Source: Mogibacterium sp.
GTDB taxonomy: Bacteria > Bacillota > Clostridia > Peptostreptococcales > Anaerovoracaceae
DNA length: 64,000 bases
NCBI GenBank assembly: GCA_012840975.1
Contig: DUVP01000027.1
Span: 1 to 64,000, forward strand
Direction of reading: 5' to 3'
Shown: one piece after another, positions 36,088 through 44,997 of the stretch
How the letters are laid out: each line of letters begins with the position of its first letter
Numbering within the stretch: the first letter of the stretch is position 1
Translations under genes and position numbers: made by a program
Notes under the pieces: generated by a model
The model's input: the letters and a program-made list of their open reading frames with translations, nothing else
The model's database searches: none
What the model was told of the DNA's origin: nothing

Positions 36088-36816
36088 TTAAATATACCAT
36101 CCTCCATTTACTGCGAGAACCTGCCCTGTTATGAATGATGCTTCATCGGAAGCCAAAAACTCCATTGCATTTACAACATCGCTTATCTGCCCCATTCTGC
36201 TTACAAGCTGATCCTCTATAATCTCTTTTTTTGTATTTTCAGAAATCTCACTTGTCATATTTGTTTCTATCATTCCGGGTGCAATACTGTTCACACGAAT
36301 ATTTGAAGGCCCAACCTCTTTCGCAATCGCCTTTGTTAAACCTATAACTCCTGCTTTTGCTGCAGAATAAGCAGCCTCACATGATGCTCCTTCCTGTCCC
36401 CAGATCGATGAAACCGTTAATATACAACCTGATTTGCGGCTAATCATTGAAGGTAGCACATATTTACAACAATAAAACACACCGCTGAGATCTGTTGCTA
36501 TTATCTCGTCCCAACGCTCCTCAGATATCTCTGTTACAAGATTAAAATCGGAAATTCCAGCATTGCATATAAGTATATCTATATAGCCTAAAGTTTCAAT
36601 TGCCCTTGAAACCGCTATTTTTACTGAATTACTGAACTTAACATCGCATCTGATCGGAACTGCTCCTGTTTCTTGACGGAGTTCTTCTGCCGGAATCTCC
36701 GACTTAAGAAAAGTAAAAACAACATTAGCTCCTTTTTCAGTAAATTTTTTTACTGCTTCTCTTCCTATACCACGTGATCCGCCAATAATCAGAACATTTT
36801 TGTTTTTAAACTTCAT
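36088..36816 (-). CDS. short-chain dehydrogenase/reductase (FabG-like)
   Basis: 242-residue NAD(P)-dependent SDR. The cofactor loop GGSRGIGREAVKKF, NAG motif in ICNAGISDF, catalytic Ser (TVSSIWGQEG), YxxxK (YSAAKAGVIGLTK) and the C-terminal FITGQVLAVNGGW are all intact. The length and motifs match 3-oxoacyl-ACP reductase FabG, but no other fatty-acid synthesis gene is adjacent, so the substrate is uncertain. The start is ATG 36816, one base after the upstream stop (TAAcATG); an in-frame ATG at 36837 lies within the upstream gene. Confidence 0.9.
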   Translation of the reverse strand: MKFKNKNVLIIGGSRGIGREAVKKFTEKGANVVFTFLKSEIPAEELRQETGAVPIRCDVKFSNSVKIAVSRAIETLGYIDILICNAGISDFNLVTEISEERWDEIIATDLSGVFYCCKYVLPSMISRKSGCILTVSSIWGQEGASCEAAYSAAKAGVIGLTKAIAKEVGPSNIRVNSIAPGMIETNMTSEISENTKKEIIEDQLVSRMGQISDVVNAMEFLASDEASFITGQVLAVNGGWYI

Positions 36817-36817
36817 G

Positions 36818-37066
36818 TTATTCTCTTTCTTTTTCACGAGCTTTCTCTTTCTGTCTTCTTCTTTTTCTTAGCTTAAGCTTAATAAATATATAAAGAACAA
36901 GAATCGCTACTATTACTATTACTGCCATGGTAAAAGTAAAGCTTGCATCCGCTTTAAATCTCATCCAGTTGCGATTCAGCATCTTAAACCCTATTATTAA
37001 TGCAACTATAACAATTATACTCAGGACTATTTTTACGGTTGCATTACCTCTCTTATTGTTCAACAT
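36818..37066 (-). CDS. small two-helix membrane protein, hypothetical
   Basis: 82 residues with two hydrophobic segments (about 11-29 and 43-64) separated by a short loop RNWMRFKADAS, and a strongly basic C-terminal tail (KLRKRRRQKEKAREKERE). AAGGAGAG lies 4 nt before the ATG, supporting real translation. It starts 40 bp after nhaC and ends one base before the SDR start codon, so it belongs to that transcript. Not recognised; no function assigned. Confidence 0.7.
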   Translation of the reverse strand: MLNNKRGNATVKIVLSIIVIVALIIGFKMLNRNWMRFKADASFTFTMAVIVIVAILVLYIFIKLKLRKRRRQKEKAREKERE

Positions 37067-37105
37067 CCGGCTCTCCTTTCATATAAAGATAATTAAATAT
37101 TTCAA

Positions 37106-38599
37106 CTATACCAATTCTCCTGCATCTGCCCTGGCCTGTTCTTCAGGTGTCATCATGGTTGCTGTAATGCCCATATATGCCATTATAAAGCAGATTACCG
37201 GCATAGCATAGTTAAATATTGCCCATGGTGCATATACCACAGTAGCAACACCGATTGTGTTATATATGAATAATCCACATGTATTCCACGGAACTAAACT
37301 GGATGTTACTGTTCCTGCAGATTCAAGTGCGTTAGATAAACTCTTTGGATGTATACCCATTTTTCTATAAGCAGGAGCAAACATCCTTCCCGGAACAAGT
37401 ATCGATATATACTGTTCAGGCATTACAATATTTGAAACTATGCAAGTAAGTTCGGTAGTACCTACCAGAGCTGCTGCAGTTTTAATTTTCTTAATCATTG
37501 TTTCTATAACTACTGCCAATTGCCCTGTGCCTTCCATTATACCACCGAACATCATTGCTATTATTGTCATAAGTATCGAACTTGACATATTCGTAAGTCC
37601 ACCTGTTGAAAGTAAATCATTCAATTCGTCAATATTAGAATTATATAAAAAGCCATTAAGAGAAGAATTCAGAATATCTCCCATGGTAACACCATAATGT
37701 GATAACTCTACACCTGCATCACCTTCTGTGAATATTGCAAGATTGCTCTGAAAAATAGGTGCCATAACAGCTGCTGTAATAAATCCTAATGTAATTCCCG
37801 GTATAGCAGGAATCTTAAACGCTATTGCTAATATAACTATAAGAGGTGGCAACAAGAGTGCAGGTGTTATATTAAAGGTATCTTTAAGTCCGTCCATCAA
37901 TACAGTCGCCTGTGAAGTATCTACATCTCCGGTTGAAGTATGTAACAGACCATATACTCCAAAAAATACAATTGTTATAGCATATGCCACAACCGTTGAC
38001 TTTATCATGTATTTAACGTGTGTGAAAACATCAGTTCCGGCCATTGCAGGTGCAAGATTTGTCGTATCGGACAAAGGCGACATCTTATCTCCAAAATATG
38101 CACCACATATAACAGCTCCTGCGGTAGGACCCACAGGCATCCCAAGTCCGCTTCCTATTCCGATAAGAGCAAGACCCATTGTTCCAATCGTACCCCAGGA
38201 AGTTCCTGTCGCCAACGATGTTATAGAACATATGAGTACAGCTGCAACAAGAAAAATTTTAGGAGATAAAAGTTTAAGTCCGTAATATATCATAGTAGGA
38301 ATAGTTCCGGATACAAGCCATGTCCCTATCATCATACCGACTATTGCCAGGATAAGTATAGACTGCATTGCTTTGGATATTCCGTCTACCATCATCTTCT
38401 CTATGTCTGACCACTTATAACCAAGAGCAATAGCCATAATAGCCGATATAATTACACCTATGAACATAGGAATATGAGGATCCACATTAAATACTACAAT
38501 TCCAACAGACATCACAGCAATTAAGCCTGCAAATGATATAAGTGCCTGATATAACTTTGGTTCTTTCACCACACGATCTTCCGTAAAAATATTCTTCAT
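37106..38599 (-). CDS. Na+/H+ antiporter NhaC family
   Basis: 497 residues, about 11-12 transmembrane helices. NhaC-type features: SITSLATGTSWGTIGTMGLAL, GAVICGAYFGDKMSPLSDTTNLAPA (the DKxSPLSDTTN motif) and the C-terminal SLVPWNTCG. Family knowledge: electroneutral or electrogenic Na+(malate/lactate)/H+ exchange; the substrate pair is not certain. The start is ATG 38599 with GGAG at 9 nt; an in-frame ATG at 38614 has no ribosome-binding site. It has its own promoter at 38649-38677. Confidence 0.92.
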   Translation of the reverse strand: MKNIFTEDRVVKEPKLYQALISFAGLIAVMSVGIVVFNVDPHIPMFIGVIISAIMAIALGYKWSDIEKMMVDGISKAMQSILILAIVGMMIGTWLVSGTIPTMIYYGLKLLSPKIFLVAAVLICSITSLATGTSWGTIGTMGLALIGIGSGLGMPVGPTAGAVICGAYFGDKMSPLSDTTNLAPAMAGTDVFTHVKYMIKSTVVAYAITIVFFGVYGLLHTSTGDVDTSQATVLMDGLKDTFNITPALLLPPLIVILAIAFKIPAIPGITLGFITAAVMAPIFQSNLAIFTEGDAGVELSHYGVTMGDILNSSLNGFLYNSNIDELNDLLSTGGLTNMSSSILMTIIAMMFGGIMEGTGQLAVVIETMIKKIKTAAALVGTTELTCIVSNIVMPEQYISILVPGRMFAPAYRKMGIHPKSLSNALESAGTVTSSLVPWNTCGLFIYNTIGVATVVYAPWAIFNYAMPVICFIMAYMGITATMMTPEEQARADAGELV

Positions 38600-38648
38600 A
38601 CCCCTATTCTCCATTCAAATACTCTGTTCGTCGTTTATTTTTTTTGTA

Positions 38649-38677
38649 ATTATACACAAACGATAATAAATATACAA
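38649..38677 (-). promoter_or_regulatory. promoter of nhaC
   Basis: On the minus strand TTGTAT (38677-38672), 17-bp spacer, TATAAT (38654-38649), about 50 bp before the nhaC ATG. Confidence 0.7.
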
Positions 38678-38705
38678 TCAGTTTTCCTGACATTTTTCAC
38701 GTATT

Positions 38706-40181
38706 TTATTTATTACCAATAAATTCTCTTAATATCGAATCTTCAGGTACTGCATCTGAAGAGGTTATCGGCTCAAAATAATTAAGAAATTCAAGTATCC
38801 GTTTTGCTTCTTCATACTGTGGCGATTCTCTTCTTATACTTTGAAGAAGAGGCTCAACATACGTTTTCAGAAGATTAGTCTCGTATGTAGTGCTCGAATT
38901 GAATACGATGTCTGCCTGAGAACTGTATGGAAAAACATTCTCATTCTCCCCCGCTCTTACCTTATGCCAATTTTCCAGAGTTGTCTCCGCATCCATTCCA
39001 CGGGTTCTATTATCTCTCACCATTCTTCTTAACTTCCTTGCATCTGTAGTAGACAGCCTGTTGTGCCTGTCTATTCCGAACTGTGTAAGAGGGCTTATAT
39101 ATATTTTGAACTTGTCTTTTGGATCGATGTTTGATGTAAGAGCATCATTCAGACTATGTATTCCCTCAATCATAATAATTTGACCTTTTTGTGCTCTTAT
39201 GATTCTATGTCCGAAGGTTTTTTTTCCTGTTATGAAATCAAACTCCGGAACATCAATTTCATCACCATTAAGCAAATTAAACATATCCCTATTAAAGAGT
39301 TCAAGTTCCAGTGCCTCAAGCGATTCGTAATCAGGTTTTCCATCTTCTCCGACGGGAGTTTCAATTCTTTCCCTGAAATAATCATCGGTTCCCAGATAAA
39401 TCGGCTCAATACCCATTTCTCCTATAGCCTTACAAAGCTTCTTTGTAGTCGTTGTTTTGCCACTTGACGATGGACCCGCTATGAGAACGATTTTTTTTCC
39501 TTCACGCATGATAATCTCAGCCATTTCTCTAATTTGATATGCATGCTGCTCTTCACTCATCCTTATTACATCATCAATTTTACCTTCTCTTATTTTCTCA
39601 TTAAGATCTGCAAGATAATCAAGTCCTGTTGCTCTCCTCATTCTCTTACTGTCTGCATAAGCATCGTAGAGCTTATCATCATCTCGATATTCCGGTACAG
39701 CATCAGGTGATATTGCATTTGGAAGCCTAAGCAATATCCCTTGTTTATATTTTCTTAACTCATAGATTTGAATGTAGCCCGTGGATGGAAGCATATCGCT
39801 ATAGAAATAGTTTTTATATCCCTGTAACTCGCAAACATCTATAACATCATCAGGTTTTCTAATGGATAAAAGTCTTGATTTTTCGCTTAATGAACTTGCA
39901 TTCCAAAGTTTAATTGCTTCTTCCACCGAAGTTTTCTCAATATTAATCGGAATATCCGAGTCAATCAAGGATTTCATCCTGTCTGATATTTTTCTTACAG
40001 TGCTTTCATTAATTGAGCCGTCAGTTTCGATATAAGTAAAAAACCCCTGGTTTAGAGAATTGCCTACTCTTACATTTACATCTCCTAAAACATCACGACA
40101 GGCCTTGATGTATATAAGTATTGCTGTATGATGATATATTTTTTCTTTATAAAGACTATCTATTATAAAATAATGATTCAT
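38706..40181 (-). CDS. nucleoside kinase (uridine kinase family) with ThrRS-like N-terminal domain
   Basis: 491 residues. The C-terminal half is a P-loop kinase of the uridine kinase/phosphoribulokinase family: Walker A GPSSSGKTTTTKKL, LGTDDYFRERIETP, MIEGIHSLND and FGIDRHNRLSTTDARKLRRM. The N-terminal ~200 residues resemble the second (editing-like) domain of threonyl-tRNA synthetase, as known for this family in Clostridia and Thermotoga; the YSDMLPSTGYI segment fits. The role is phosphorylation of a nucleoside in salvage; the purpose of the N-terminal domain is unknown. It follows the second class A PBP by 27 bp. Confidence 0.88.
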   Translation of the reverse strand: MNHYFIIDSLYKEKIYHHTAILIYIKACRDVLGDVNVRVGNSLNQGFFTYIETDGSINESTVRKISDRMKSLIDSDIPINIEKTSVEEAIKLWNASSLSEKSRLLSIRKPDDVIDVCELQGYKNYFYSDMLPSTGYIQIYELRKYKQGILLRLPNAISPDAVPEYRDDDKLYDAYADSKRMRRATGLDYLADLNEKIREGKIDDVIRMSEEQHAYQIREMAEIIMREGKKIVLIAGPSSSGKTTTTKKLCKAIGEMGIEPIYLGTDDYFRERIETPVGEDGKPDYESLEALELELFNRDMFNLLNGDEIDVPEFDFITGKKTFGHRIIRAQKGQIIMIEGIHSLNDALTSNIDPKDKFKIYISPLTQFGIDRHNRLSTTDARKLRRMVRDNRTRGMDAETTLENWHKVRAGENENVFPYSSQADIVFNSSTTYETNLLKTYVEPLLQSIRRESPQYEEAKRILEFLNYFEPITSSDAVPEDSILREFIGNK

Positions 40182-40208
40182 ATCTGCTCCTTCTTATAAA
40201 TTGGAATT

Positions 40209-42536
40209 CTAATCGTTATCAGGATTATAAAGTCTATTATTTAAATCATCACGATCGTTATCTCTGTTAAACTTGCTACGACCGCGATTAGGTTTCTTTT
40301 TATTATCTTCATTATCGTTTTCTTTATTTTCTTCTTTTTCATCTTCTTTCTCTTCTTTTTCAGGAATAATTATTATAGGTTCTGTGCCTTTTGTGTAATA
40401 ATCTCCCCTATACTTTATTACATTGTTCGGCATTTTCCTGTATTCTCCGTCTTTTGCAGCATCTATCTTGTTCATTATCCTGCTCCACATACCTGCTGCA
40501 AGAAAAGATACTGTGTTCATCCTTACATTATCATCAGTCCCTATCCACAAAGCTGCCGAATATGTAGGTGTAAAACCGCAAAACCAAATATCATAAGTAT
40601 CATCTGTCGTTCCCGTCTTTCCTCCGACCTGTATTCCACTTATTGCGGCATCTCTTGCGATTCCGTTGGAAACGACTTTTTTAAGAACATCTGTCATTAT
40701 CCATGCAACACCCTCATCAAGAACTCTTACAGACTTTTTCTTTGTTTCAAGAAGAACTTTGCCATTACCATCTGTAACTTTTGTATAACAAATAGGTTTA
40801 TACCTCAATCCTCCTCCCGGAAAAACTCCGTATGCAAGAGCCATCTCTAAAGGTGATACGCCTTCTGCCATAGCACCAAGTCCGAGTGCTGCATAGTTAT
40901 AATCATTTACAGGCTCTCTAGTATCGTCAACAAGAGTTGTGATTCCATAATCTTTAAGCAGGTTCATTGAATAATCGATACCCACTTGTGCAAGAATTTT
41001 TACAGCACAAGTATTTATAGACTGCTGTATCGCGGTTCTGAAAGTATTTCTGCCTGAATAACTTCTTGTTACATTTAACGGCCACACATAACCATTAACG
41101 ACCATTTTTTCATCTATTACTTTTGAGGATACTGTTATATAGTCACCATAACCTGTTTTGCCCTGACGGTCATATCCGAAATCAGTATATTCAAAAAGCT
41201 TTCCTTCCTTTTTGTATTCATAGCTTTTCTGAAGAGCCGCCGAATATACTGAAAGCGGTTTGATTGCAGAACCGGGTTGGCGAGGATTTATTGCTCTATT
41301 AAACAATTTCTCCCCCGTTGCATGTCTTGCACCGCTCATCGCTTTAATCTTTCCTGAGCCAACTTCAACAATCACCATAGCGGCCTGTACTTTTGCACTA
41401 CTTTTTGCAGCTTTCGGAAAATTTTTTGACTTTTTGAATTCATTGGTTATAGCTTGCTGAGCCTGAACATCCACCGTCGAGTAAATATTAAGGCCCTTTG
41501 TATAAAGCTTGTTTATTGCCTGCTGTTCGTCCATACCATATTCCGACATAAGGTCTTTTTTAACGGTATCAAGAAGATAATCTCTAAAGGCAGACTTACT
41601 TGTCAGAGGATTGTTTCCCGCCTTAATAAAATCTTTAGCAGGTTTTGTCGCCTTTTTTTTCTGTTTGGCATCTATATAACCCTGCTCCACCATAAGGTAT
41701 AAAATCAGATTTCGTCTTTCTTGCGAAGTATCATTAACATATAGGCCCTTGCTTAATTTGACAGTATTTTCACCTTTTTCATGTTGGAGTAAGGCATATT
41801 CTGTCGGAGCTTTCGGAAGAGCGGCGAGGGCCGCACACTGTACAAGAGTAAGATCTTTTACATCACACGAAAAATAAGACTGTGCTGCAGTTTCAACACC
41901 ATAACATCCATATCCGAGATATATTGTGTTGAGATATGCTGTCAGAATTTCTTCTTTAGTCATGTTCTTCTCAATTTCATACGCATAATACATCTCTATT
42001 ATTTTACGTTTAATGCTTCTCTCGCTTTTTACTTCGGGCAGAAAAACATTTCGAGCAAGCTGTTGTGTTATTGTACTTGTCCCGCTTATCCTCTCTCCTT
42101 TGAAAACACCAAGGATGGCTCCAATCATTCTCTTGAAGTTAAATCCTTTGTGCTTCCAGAATGTTTTGTCTTCTACTGCAATAAACGCATTTTTAAGATT
42201 TTCCGGAAGCTCTTCATAAGTAGATATTTTTCTGTTTTCCGAATAGTAAACCATATCTATGAGTTCCCCTTTATCATCATAGATATTAGTGCTTATTTCC
42301 AGGTTACTGTATATCTTATCCGTCTGTATCTTCGGAGCAGTAAAAATACAATAAGCTGCGTACCCGCCTAAACTTATCGATCCGATTAGAACTGCAATGA
42401 CAATTGTAATAAAAATTCTCTTAAACAGCTTCTTCCTGCTTGAACTATTGCTTTTTTTTCTTTTGCTTTTCCTCTTATGAGATACACTATTAAGAGAAGT
42501 CTCTTTTTCATTTTTATATCTATCCAGTCTTGCCAA
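40209..42536 (-). CDS. class A penicillin-binding protein (PBP1A type), second copy
   Basis: 775 residues. Basic Ser/Lys-rich N-terminus, one transmembrane segment (about 45-65), GT51 domain with AVEDKTFWKHKGFN and GTSTITQQLARN, transpeptidase with SAIK in RQPGSAIKPLSVYS, SIN in QSINTC and KTGTT, then an acidic/charged low-complexity tail rich in Glu, Asp, Asn and Arg. The start is TTG 42536: AGGAGG lies 6 nt upstream, whereas a longer reading frame to 42620 would run through a terminator hairpin. It is a paralogue of 6928-10221 but lacks that protein's inserted domain. Confidence 0.93.
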   Translation of the reverse strand: MARLDRYKNEKETSLNSVSHKRKSKRKKSNSSSRKKLFKRIFITIVIAVLIGSISLGGYAAYCIFTAPKIQTDKIYSNLEISTNIYDDKGELIDMVYYSENRKISTYEELPENLKNAFIAVEDKTFWKHKGFNFKRMIGAILGVFKGERISGTSTITQQLARNVFLPEVKSERSIKRKIIEMYYAYEIEKNMTKEEILTAYLNTIYLGYGCYGVETAAQSYFSCDVKDLTLVQCAALAALPKAPTEYALLQHEKGENTVKLSKGLYVNDTSQERRNLILYLMVEQGYIDAKQKKKATKPAKDFIKAGNNPLTSKSAFRDYLLDTVKKDLMSEYGMDEQQAINKLYTKGLNIYSTVDVQAQQAITNEFKKSKNFPKAAKSSAKVQAAMVIVEVGSGKIKAMSGARHATGEKLFNRAINPRQPGSAIKPLSVYSAALQKSYEYKKEGKLFEYTDFGYDRQGKTGYGDYITVSSKVIDEKMVVNGYVWPLNVTRSYSGRNTFRTAIQQSINTCAVKILAQVGIDYSMNLLKDYGITTLVDDTREPVNDYNYAALGLGAMAEGVSPLEMALAYGVFPGGGLRYKPICYTKVTDGNGKVLLETKKKSVRVLDEGVAWIMTDVLKKVVSNGIARDAAISGIQVGGKTGTTDDTYDIWFCGFTPTYSAALWIGTDDNVRMNTVSFLAAGMWSRIMNKIDAAKDGEYRKMPNNVIKYRGDYYTKGTEPIIIIPEKEEKEDEKEENKENDNEDNKKKPNRGRSKFNRDNDRDDLNNRLYNPDND

Positions 42537-42572
42537 AACCGCCCTCCTGCTTAAAATAATTAGGATTGATAG

Positions 42573-42612
42573 ATTAAAAAATAGCGAAAGCATTACAATC
42601 CTTTCGCTATTA
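42573..42612 (-). terminator. terminator of the metal ATPase gene
   Basis: On the minus strand an 11-bp perfect stem (AATAGCGAAAG, arms 42601-42611 and 42580-42590) is followed by TTTTTT. It lies 25 bp after the ATPase stop. Confidence 0.8.
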
Positions 42613-42617
42613 TACCA
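42609..42617 (-). promoter_or_regulatory. extended -10 promoter of the second PBP, overlapping the terminator
   Basis: On the minus strand TGG directly precedes TATAAT (42614-42609). The -10 overlaps the first arm of the ATPase terminator, so a transcript from here would begin inside the stem and not form the full hairpin. Confidence 0.45.
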
Positions 42618-42636
42618 CAATGCATTATATCCTTTA

Positions 42637-44562
42637 TCAATAAAGTGAATGCTTAATGGTCAACATTCTCATGGAATTAAGAATGCACAGAATTGCAACC
42701 CCTACATCTGCAATTACAGCTGTCCACATGTTAGCGATGCCAAATCCGCCAAGTGTAAGGAATAACAATTTAATTGCAAGTGCAAAAACAATGTTAGTTT
42801 TAGATATTCCGACTGTTTTTCTTGCGATTCTTATAAGCCCGGCTATTTTAAGTAAATCGTCATCCATAATAACTATATCCGCTGCCTCTATTGCTGCATC
42901 AGACCCCATGGATCCCAGGGCGATACCCACATCCGCCCTTGAGATAACCGGAGCATCATTGATTCCATCACCTACAAATGCCACCTTATTTCTGATGGAA
43001 GTCTCTTTATTACGGGATTTAATATCTTCAATAATTTCTTCTAAAGCACGCACTTTGTCCTGAGGTAGAAGTTCCGATTTATATTTTGTCAAGCCAAGCT
43101 CGGCAGCCGTCCTTTCGGCATTGGTGTTCGAATCTCCCGTAAGCATAACAACATGCTTAACACCTTCTTCTATAATAGATTCGATAGCATTCCTTGAATT
43201 GTGCTTAGGTGAATCTTCCAGAACTATCGTTCCTATATGTTTTTTGTTTTTTGCAATATATACTATTACACCGATGTCATTTATTTCATCAAAATCAATA
43301 TCTATCCCTTGTTCTCGCATCAGTTTTCTGTTTCCGGCAATAATCCTGCTCATTCCGACTTTTGCTATTATACCTTTACCACGAATATTTTCTACGTCGC
43401 TGATTATTGAAGCGGAAAAAGGTTTTTCGCAAGATTCAACTATAGCTGCGGCAATTGGGTGTGTCGAACCCATCTCAACTGCAGCCGCATATTTTACTAC
43501 TTCATCAACAGAATATCCCGATGCAGCTTCCACCATTCTCACTTCAAACTCACCTTCTGTGAGCGTTCCGGTTTTATCGAATACAATTGTATCCAGATTG
43601 CCCATAACTTCCAGATAATTGCTGCCCTTAACAAGCATTCCCAGCTTTGATGCTGCACCGACGCCTCCGAAAAAAGCCATTGGTACAGATATAACAAGAG
43701 CACATGGACATGAAATTACAAGAAATGTGCAACCGCGAAGAATCCATCCTATCCAGTTTCCAATAAAAATCGGCGGAATAATTGAAATAACAAGCGCGCT
43801 TATAACAACAATAGGCGTATAGTAGCGCGAAAATCTAGTAATGAATCTTTCTGTTTGAGATTTCCTGCTTGCAGCCGTTTCGACAAGCTCAAGGATTCTC
43901 ACGACAGTTGAGGCATCATACTCTCTATCGGCCTGCACTTTAATCAGATTATCTCCATTTATACAGCCGGAAACTATATTATCTCCCGTCTCGACAAATC
44001 TTGGTATAGACTCTCCTGTAAGTGCTGATGTGTTTATAAATCCTTCACCTTCAACAACTATCCCGTCAATGGGAATTTTTTCTCCCGGCTTTATAATTAA
44101 TATATCTCCTACTTCGATATCTTCCGGCTCTATAATTTCAACGCTTCCATCTTCATATTCTAAATTTGCATATTCAGGAGCTATACTCATTAACTCCTTA
44201 ACAGAAGCTCTGGACTTCTCAACTGCATAATTTTGAAAGAATTCTCCCACCTGATAAAAAATCATTACAGCAGCAGCTTCTTCAAACTGTCCGATTGCAA
44301 AAGCCCCCGCTGTTGCCAGTGTCATAAGGAAATTCTCATCCATAACCTGACCATGACAAATTCCAAAAACCGATTTCCTTATCACATCGTATCCCGATAT
44401 AAAGTATGGTATAAGATACAGTCCTAGCAGAAACAGCCCATTATTTGCAGTTTGAAATGAAATATTTGAATACCTTAATACCAGCAACGCAAAAAAGAAC
44501 AGCAATGAAATAAGTATCCTGCTTAATTTATGTTTTTGTTTTTTTTGGAGTTTTGTAATCAT
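42637..44562 (-). CDS. P1B-type heavy-metal-translocating ATPase (CadA/ZntA-like)
   Basis: 641-residue membrane pump. Two N-terminal helix pairs, actuator domain with LTGESIP, transmembrane metal site CPC in ISCPCALVISVP, phosphorylation motif DKTGTLTEGE, HP motif in GSTHPIAAAIVE, and GDGINDAPVISRADVGIA. These are the marks of Zn2+/Cd2+/Pb2+-type exporters; the CPC motif alone does not prove the metal. There is no N-terminal HMA domain; instead a separate HMA gene lies 41 bp upstream. Followed by a strong terminator. Regulation is probably by the divergent ArsR-AraC fusion. Confidence 0.93.
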   Translation of the reverse strand: MITKLQKKQKHKLSRILISLLFFFALLVLRYSNISFQTANNGLFLLGLYLIPYFISGYDVIRKSVFGICHGQVMDENFLMTLATAGAFAIGQFEEAAAVMIFYQVGEFFQNYAVEKSRASVKELMSIAPEYANLEYEDGSVEIIEPEDIEVGDILIIKPGEKIPIDGIVVEGEGFINTSALTGESIPRFVETGDNIVSGCINGDNLIKVQADREYDASTVVRILELVETAASRKSQTERFITRFSRYYTPIVVISALVISIIPPIFIGNWIGWILRGCTFLVISCPCALVISVPMAFFGGVGAASKLGMLVKGSNYLEVMGNLDTIVFDKTGTLTEGEFEVRMVEAASGYSVDEVVKYAAAVEMGSTHPIAAAIVESCEKPFSASIISDVENIRGKGIIAKVGMSRIIAGNRKLMREQGIDIDFDEINDIGVIVYIAKNKKHIGTIVLEDSPKHNSRNAIESIIEEGVKHVVMLTGDSNTNAERTAAELGLTKYKSELLPQDKVRALEEIIEDIKSRNKETSIRNKVAFVGDGINDAPVISRADVGIALGSMGSDAAIEAADIVIMDDDLLKIAGLIRIARKTVGISKTNIVFALAIKLLFLTLGGFGIANMWTAVIADVGVAILCILNSMRMLTIKHSLY

Positions 44563-44603
44563 TCTAATACCTTTTAAATCTAAATTTTGGCATACTCAAC
44601 CCT

Positions 44604-44822
44604 TTAATAAAAGACTTCACAATCACTTTCTATTTTTTTACAGTTTGTTCTGACTTCCTGCATAACTGTTTCCGGATTTGCACCTTCATCAAACTCCACA
44701 TTCATTTTTAACATCATAAAATTTATTGATACATTTTTCACACCTTTCGTCTTTTTAGCAGCTCTCTCCATCTTGTCGGCACAGACCGGGCAATCCACTT
44801 CTATCTTGTATGTTTTTTTCAT
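44604..44822 (-). CDS. heavy-metal-associated (HMA) domain protein
   Basis: 72 residues forming a single ferredoxin-like HMA domain. The metal motif is DCPVCADKMERA, with CxxC at residues 11 and 14 region, followed by KKTKGVKNVSINFMMLKMNVEF. Family knowledge: such proteins hand metal to, or sense it for, P1B ATPases. It is the first gene of the efflux transcript, and appears to be the detached N-terminal domain of the downstream pump. An acidic residue (D) precedes the CxxC, as in Zn2+-type HMA domains. Confidence 0.9.
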   Translation of the reverse strand: MKKTYKIEVDCPVCADKMERAAKKTKGVKNVSINFMMLKMNVEFDEGANPETVMQEVRTNCKKIESDCEVFY

Positions 44823-44871
44823 TTTTCTCCTTTTTAATACATAACATTCAACTAGTTATTTATATGTTATA

Positions 44872-44899
44872 ATTATAATAACTTCATTTATCTAGTCAA
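44872..44899 (-). promoter_or_regulatory. promoter of the HMA-ATPase operon with possible operator
   Basis: On the minus strand TTGACT (44899-44894), 16-bp spacer, TATAAT (44877-44872). An imperfect palindrome with arms GTTAT/ATAAC (44865-44882) covers the -10, and CTAGT-type half sites lie outside it; either could be an ArsR-type operator. Confidence 0.6.
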
Positions 44900-44923
44900 C
44901 AGCTAATGAAATAAGTGTCTTTT

Positions 44924-44980
44924 AAGGATATGTTTTTATCTGATAGGGATATGTATTATTTTTTAGGGACATCTTTTATC
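44924..44980 (+). promoter_or_regulatory. three phased direct repeats upstream of the ArsR-AraC gene
   Basis: GGATATGTTTTTAT (from 44926), GGATATGTATTATT (from 44947) and GGACATCTTTTATC (from 44967) repeat at 21 and 20 bp, two helical turns. They lie between the efflux promoter and the regulator's ribosome-binding site, where AraC-type half sites would be expected. Confidence 0.55.
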
Positions 44981-44997
44981 AAAAAAGGAGATTTAAT

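Noticed and set aside
42537-42620. 28-residue longer N-terminus for the second class A PBP
   Set aside because: This stretch covers the terminator hairpin and promoter region, while TTG 42536 has AGGAGG 6 nt upstream.
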